Source of the DNA: Deltaproteobacteria bacterium | Lineage (GTDB): Bacteria > Desulfobacterota > Dissulfuribacteria > Dissulfuribacterales > QOAL01 | Direction: 5' to 3' | Assembly (NCBI GenBank): GCA_015494395.1 | Contig: WGBG01000092.1 | Coordinates: 1-38,850 of the forward strand | DNA: 38,850 nucleotides | Shown here: in pieces, positions 34,743-38,850 of the stretch | Position numbering within the stretch: the stretch's first letter is position 1 | Layout of the letters: each line of letters starts with the position of its first letter | Notes under the pieces: model-generated | Database searches by the model: none | What the model was told of the DNA's origin: nothing | Seen by the model: the letters and a program-made list of their open reading frames with translations, nothing else | Position numbers and translations under genes: made by a program

Positions 34743-35708
34743 ATGTCAACCATCAGTGCTGACGGCTCTGACAGGATATTCAGGCGTGCAACAGTTGACG
34801 GGCAAGAAGCAGTGACTATTATTCCATCCGCTTCTAGCACCGGGCGTGCCGAGGCAGATGCCTTTTTCAGCATAGGCAGGCATCTGCATAATTCAGGTGT
34901 ACCTGTGCCTGAAATTTATGATTTTGATGTTTCAACAGGCACTGTAACAGTTCAGGACCTGGGTGATACCCTGTTTTATGACATTGCCATAACTCTTAAA
35001 AAGGAAAAAGAGTGGGACAGGCTTGAATCACTTTATAAAAAGGCACTTGAAATTCTGGACTTGTTACAGCAGAGGGGAACGGAAAATTTTAATACTGACT
35101 GGTGTTTTGATACACCGGAATACACCTCCCAATTTGCCTATGAAAGAGAAGCCCTTTACTTCACGGATGCATTTGTAAAGAACAAATGCAGGGTTGCCGT
35201 GGATGAATCTATCAAAAAAGAACTTAAAAAGATTTGCCTCCTTCTGGACGGGTTCAGGAGTAAAAAGTGCCTGATGCACAGGGATTTTCAGTCAAGAAAC
35301 CTGATGATTAAAGACGGCAAACTATATATTATTGACTTTCAGGGGGCACGTATAGGTTACTGGGGCTATGATCTGGCATCACTAGTTTATGACCCATACA
35401 TGGATCTTCCTGAAAATATTCGTGTCAGGCTTGTTGAGTATTTCATTCATGAACATTATCTTGCCCGTCAAGGAATAAGGGCAGACAGGGAGGAATTGCT
35501 TGCAGAATTTCATGTAATTGCCCTTTTAAGGATGCTTCAGGCCCTTGGGGCATATGGATTTCTTACTGTCGTAAGGAAGCGTAATTTTTTTGAGCCTTTT
35601 ATAAAACCTGCACTTAAAAACCTTGAAACTTTACTTCACAGTGGCTATTTCAAAGAAATTGCAAACCTTGAGGCTCTTGTATGTGAATTGAGGGTTTCAA
35701 AATTCTGA
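34743..35708 (+). CDS. AmgK-like sugar kinase (aminoglycoside phosphotransferase fold)
   Basis: COG3178 proteins include AmgK, which phosphorylates the anomeric carbon of N-acetylmuramate and N-acetylglucosamine for peptidoglycan recycling. The ATG at 34743 (MSTISADGSDRIFRRA) is preferred because GGAAGGG precedes it at good distance; the product is 321 residues. The N-terminal GSDRIFRR loop is family-like. The catalytic loop is LMHRDFQSRNLM and the metal-binding segment YIIDFQGARIGYWGYDLASL. The usual partner nucleotidyltransferase MurU is not seen here. It follows the HU terminator by about 24 nt. Confidence 0.82.
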   Translation: MSTISADGSDRIFRRATVDGQEAVTIIPSASSTGRAEADAFFSIGRHLHNSGVPVPEIYDFDVSTGTVTVQDLGDTLFYDIAITLKKEKEWDRLESLYKKALEILDLLQQRGTENFNTDWCFDTPEYTSQFAYEREALYFTDAFVKNKCRVAVDESIKKELKKICLLLDGFRSKKCLMHRDFQSRNLMIKDGKLYIIDFQGARIGYWGYDLASLVYDPYMDLPENIRVRLVEYFIHEHYLARQGIRADREELLAEFHVIALLRMLQALGAYGFLTVVRKRNFFEPFIKPALKNLETLLHSGYFKEIANLEALVCELRVSKF

Positions 35709-35763
35709 GGAAAGGCATGATTGATTGCTGTTATCTTTCAATCGTATGTTTCAATAAACCTAA

Positions 35764-38700
35764 ATGATTCTTCCATCAAGAAAAGTCAGGCTATTATGCC
35801 TCCTGCTTTTTACCCTGTTTCTTGCCGCAGCCATCTTACTTCCGCAATTATTGGAACAACCCGAAGTACAGAGAAAAATAAAAAAGATAATCACGTCTAA
35901 TGCCCCTGGAGAAATTTCAGTAAACAAAATTTCATTAGAATGGTTGCCTCTGCCTCATATCAAAATCAGTCACATTTATCTGAAAAGTCCTGAATTTATC
36001 ATCAAAGCACCCTATATTGAGTTGTACCCTGATCTTCTGTGGCCTGTTCATAGGCGCAATCCTGTCAAAAAGGCAGTGCTTGAATCCCCGAATGTAAATC
36101 TGATCAGCTACTCGCCTGGGGACAGTTCTTCTATCCCGCTTTCCCTACTGCCAGAAGTAATGACCGCACATGATGCAACAGTTGTTTCAAATGCCGGAAT
36201 TTTCCTGCCTGGCCTCCTTTTAGGAGACAGGAAGACCACATTCAGGGAGTGTGACCTTGAGATAAGGTTCAGCAGGGATGAGGATATTTTCAAAGTGAAT
36301 TTTGAGGGAAGGCCGGGTTATGCTGACTCCCTTCAGATTGAGGCAAGCCTTCACACTGACCTTGAACGTTTTTCCGCTTGGGGAAAGGTACAACACCTGG
36401 ATATGAACAGGCTCTTCAGTCACTACATACAGGAAAAGGCAGTGCCTGTAACCCACAACATCAACCTATTTCTCTCAATAGACAGCACCAAACCAGGATT
36501 CTACAACGCAACCCTGAATGCTGATACCCCCTGCATCATACTTGGTGCCAGCCAGAAAAAGAAAATAGAAGTCTCCTGCGGTGTCCTGTCCATGGATGTT
36601 GCTGTAACCCCGGGCATTATTGATGCGTCAGTTCTTCAGTGCGACCTTAAAAATCCTCGCCTGAGCCTTTCGGGAAAAATTCATCTTGATCTCCCTGATA
36701 ATCAGCAAAAAACTGATAAAAAAAGCAGATCATCAAGACAGGAAGCATTTTGGGATATCGGGCTTCAGGCAAGAGACGTGGATGTTGAGGCAGTAAGAGG
36801 GGTTGTGCTTAATCTCTTTGGCAAAAATCCTGATGTGAGGGAGGTTTGCGATATTGTTCGCGGAGGACGTGCAGACACGCTGGGGTTCAAATTTAAAGGT
36901 ACCACCAGCCAGTTAGAACATTTGGACCGGATGATAATAACCGCCCAGGTTGACAAGGTACCTGTGTATATCCCTGATCCGGATCTCTTTCTTGATGAAG
37001 CATCAGGCTCAATAGTTATCAGGGACGGGATCCTATACGGAAAAGGGCTTACTGCACGAATTGGTAAATCAGAAGGATGGAATGGAACCATTGAACTTGG
37101 ACTTTCCGATCACCTGTATGATTTCAGGCTTGACCTTGATCTTCGTGCAGATGTTACCGAGCTTAAGCCGATTCTTGAACGGCTGATTGAGGACAGGGAT
37201 ATTGTAAACGAGATTAAAAAATTCCGGAATGTAAAGGGAACCGCCTTTGGTCACCTAAGCATAGGCCATGATCTAAGGGATTTTGATGTTTTTGTAAAAA
37301 TAAATGATGTTAATGCGGCAGGGTTTTATGAAAGGCTTGGCTGGCCAGTTAATGTCTCATCCGGAAAGGCGGATATTACACCTGACAGCGTGGCATGGCA
37401 TGATATTAAGGGAAAGGCAGGCAAAAGCAGTATAGTCAAGTGCAGTGGGAAAATAACATGGAAGGATGTGCCGGAACTTACCATCTCGAAATTAAGCGCA
37501 AGGATAGATACCAGGCAGTTACTCTCGCACCTTTTGAGCTATCCGGTACTTAAAAAACAGATTTTACCGGTAGTAACACAGCTTGACGGCACTCTGGCAC
37601 TGCACAGTGCGTCTCTCAAGGGAGCGGTTTCCCTGCCTGAAAAATGGCGCTACACCCTTAATGCATCTCCTGTTTCAATTTCAGTTAAATCCCCGTTACT
37701 TCCAGAGGATACCTCTGCGATTTCCGGCAGGGTAACTCTTTCAGAAAACAAACTGCTTTTAAGCAGTATGCAGATAAAAGCAGGACACGATCCCCTGTTT
37801 TTGGATGGAGCGCTTACTCACCATATGCTTCAGAGCTGGAGAGGAAAAATTGAATTTCATGGTCAATACGGCAGGAGAGCTGATCAGTGGGTAGTGCGCA
37901 ATGGATGGCGCTCAAAGGAACTTGCCTTTTCCGTTCCTTGCCTTATCAAGAAATCAATGGTTGAGTTTTATGATAACAGTGCACACTTCAAAGGCAATTT
38001 TTTGTTCAGAAAGGGTAAACCTGATCAGGTTTCCTTTTTTATTGATCGTTATATCACAGAAAACAACCACGATATTCTGTTTGTCAAGGTTAAGAGTCTT
38101 TCAGACAGGATAGTCATTTTCCTTGACTCCTTAAACCCGGAAAGGGGCCTGTATTTCTCCGTTGACGGCAGCCTTACCAGAAACACCGTAAATACAATCC
38201 TTGCCAAAAAGGATATCCTCAAAGATAAAATTCAGGGAAGTTTTGCATGCCTTATTGGAGAATATTCTCCTGGCAAAAAACTGAAATACAGCCCTGACAT
38301 CAACTCTCTTAAACAGCCGGGATTTAGAGGGTCTATGGAGATCAGGGGGCTAAACTGGCTTTGGGGAACCGATAAGCCATTTGTTATTGATTCCTTCTCT
38401 GTAAACGGCAACGGAAGCACAGCCAGAATCAAAAACTCTGAGTTTGATTTTTCCAGTGATATTTTAAATGCACAGGGCATGGCCAAGGCGTCATCAAAAG
38501 GTCTTGAATTAGACCTTGATCTTTATTCCGACCTTTTTCACCTCTCCTCGCTTCCCGCTTTAAAGAAAGACACTGATGATAAAACTTCATCTGGTAAAAC
38601 TTCTTCAGATACGGGTCATACCGATGTTTCCAGCAACAAGGGCACAAAGACTTCCTTACAGATAGAAAAGGAGCCGGGCAGTGAATCAGTACATGCAAAG

Positions 38701-38850
38701 CAATTTAAAATCTGGGGTAAGGCAGGTTTTTATTTCAAGACTTTTATAAATGATACAGAGCCGGTCTCTGCAACAATCGAGGAATCATACCCCAAACAAC
38801 TTTCCTTCAGTGATATTTCCGGAAACCTGAATCTTTATCCAGACGGGGCA
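35764..38850 (+). CDS. Second large AsmA-like protein, cut by right edge
   Basis: An AsmA/YhdP-type envelope protein. I translated the frame from the ATG at 35764; it is open to the last base, giving 1029 codons, and the end still reads as AsmA-type sequence (SFSDISGNLNLYPDGA). The N-terminus has one hydrophobic anchor (LLCLLLFTLFLAAAILL), then WLPLPHIKISHIYLKSPEF, as in the family. The rest alternates beta strands. The upstream gap is 55 nt with only weak translation signals. It may act with the AsmA-like protein at 23658 and the Lpt proteins in building the outer membrane. The true length is unknown. Confidence 0.8.
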   Translation, partial: MILPSRKVRLLCLLLFTLFLAAAILLPQLLEQPEVQRKIKKIITSNAPGEISVNKISLEWLPLPHIKISHIYLKSPEFIIKAPYIELYPDLLWPVHRRNPVKKAVLESPNVNLISYSPGDSSSIPLSLLPEVMTAHDATVVSNAGIFLPGLLLGDRKTTFRECDLEIRFSRDEDIFKVNFEGRPGYADSLQIEASLHTDLERFSAWGKVQHLDMNRLFSHYIQEKAVPVTHNINLFLSIDSTKPGFYNATLNADTPCIILGASQKKKIEVSCGVLSMDVAVTPGIIDASVLQCDLKNPRLSLSGKIHLDLPDNQQKTDKKSRSSRQEAFWDIGLQARDVDVEAVRGVVLNLFGKNPDVREVCDIVRGGRADTLGFKFKGTTSQLEHLDRMIITAQVDKVPVYIPDPDLFLDEASGSIVIRDGILYGKGLTARIGKSEGWNGTIELGLSDHLYDFRLDLDLRADVTELKPILERLIEDRDIVNEIKKFRNVKGTAFGHLSIGHDLRDFDVFVKINDVNAAGFYERLGWPVNVSSGKADITPDSVAWHDIKGKAGKSSIVKCSGKITWKDVPELTISKLSARIDTRQLLSHLLSYPVLKKQILPVVTQLDGTLALHSASLKGAVSLPEKWRYTLNASPVSISVKSPLLPEDTSAISGRVTLSENKLLLSSMQIKAGHDPLFLDGALTHHMLQSWRGKIEFHGQYGRRADQWVVRNGWRSKELAFSVPCLIKKSMVEFYDNSAHFKGNFLFRKGKPDQVSFFIDRYITENNHDILFVKVKSLSDRIVIFLDSLNPERGLYFSVDGSLTRNTVNTILAKKDILKDKIQGSFACLIGEYSPGKKLKYSPDINSLKQPGFRGSMEIRGLNWLWGTDKPFVIDSFSVNGNGSTARIKNSEFDFSSDILNAQGMAKASSKGLELDLDLYSDLFHLSSLPALKKDTDDKTSSGKTSSDTGHTDVSSNKGTKTSLQIEKEPGSESVHAKQFKIWGKAGFYFKTFINDTEPVSATIEESYPKQLSFSDISGNLNLYPDGA

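Overview
The window suggests a Gram-negative anaerobic bacterium, most likely of the Desulfobacterota (former Deltaproteobacteria). Three things point there. The nitrogenase operon is of the anaerobe type, with nifI1 and nifI2 between nifH and nifD. LPS-transport genes are present. A DUF39-type homocysteine-biosynthesis protein of the kind known from sulfate reducers and methanogens is also present. The phylum is an inference from gene content; no 16S gene is present.

Positions 1-12800 hold a compact molybdenum nitrogenase island. nifH-nifI1-nifI2-nifD-nifK (nifK cut by the left edge) read leftward from a sigma-54 promoter at 4596-4611 with a NifA-type upstream site at 4703-4718. nifV also reads leftward and has its own candidate sigma-54 promoter and NifA site. 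nifA, the activator, is the only rightward gene. nifE-nifN-nifB read leftward from a third sigma-54 promoter with a NifA site. Together these encode the catalytic proteins, the P-II-like switch proteins, the FeMo-cofactor assembly core (B, E, N, V) and the transcriptional activator. nifU, nifS, nifX and nifL are absent. The island ends at a decayed tyrosine integrase fragment (12805-13176) that runs into the terminator of a tRNA-Lys/tRNA-Glu operon.

Positions 13700-20920 hold a tight leftward six-gene cluster: a protein-kinase-like protein, a universal stress protein, an unknown 144-residue protein, XerD, a SWIM/SNF2 helicase and a DUF362 protein. Several of these genes overlap by 4 nt. Positions 21300-38850 read rightward: a small membrane protein, purB, an AsmA-like protein with lptC-lptA-lptB, an FmdB-type zinc ribbon protein, a two-HMA copper ATPase, a CBS/DUF39/LarE-like group, HU, an AmgK-like sugar kinase, and a second large AsmA-like protein cut by the right edge.

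The least expected content is non-coding. A ~208-bp element with inverted ends and internal hairpins is present in three intergenic copies (13466, 20943, 31338), with paired changes that keep its stems. A second, unrelated ~217-bp nested inverted repeat lies upstream of purB, and a REP-like palindrome sits inside the nifE leader. The dispersed 208-bp family is the best candidate for something undescribed. The DUF39/CBS/LarE sulfur-transfer neighbourhood is the best protein-level lead.
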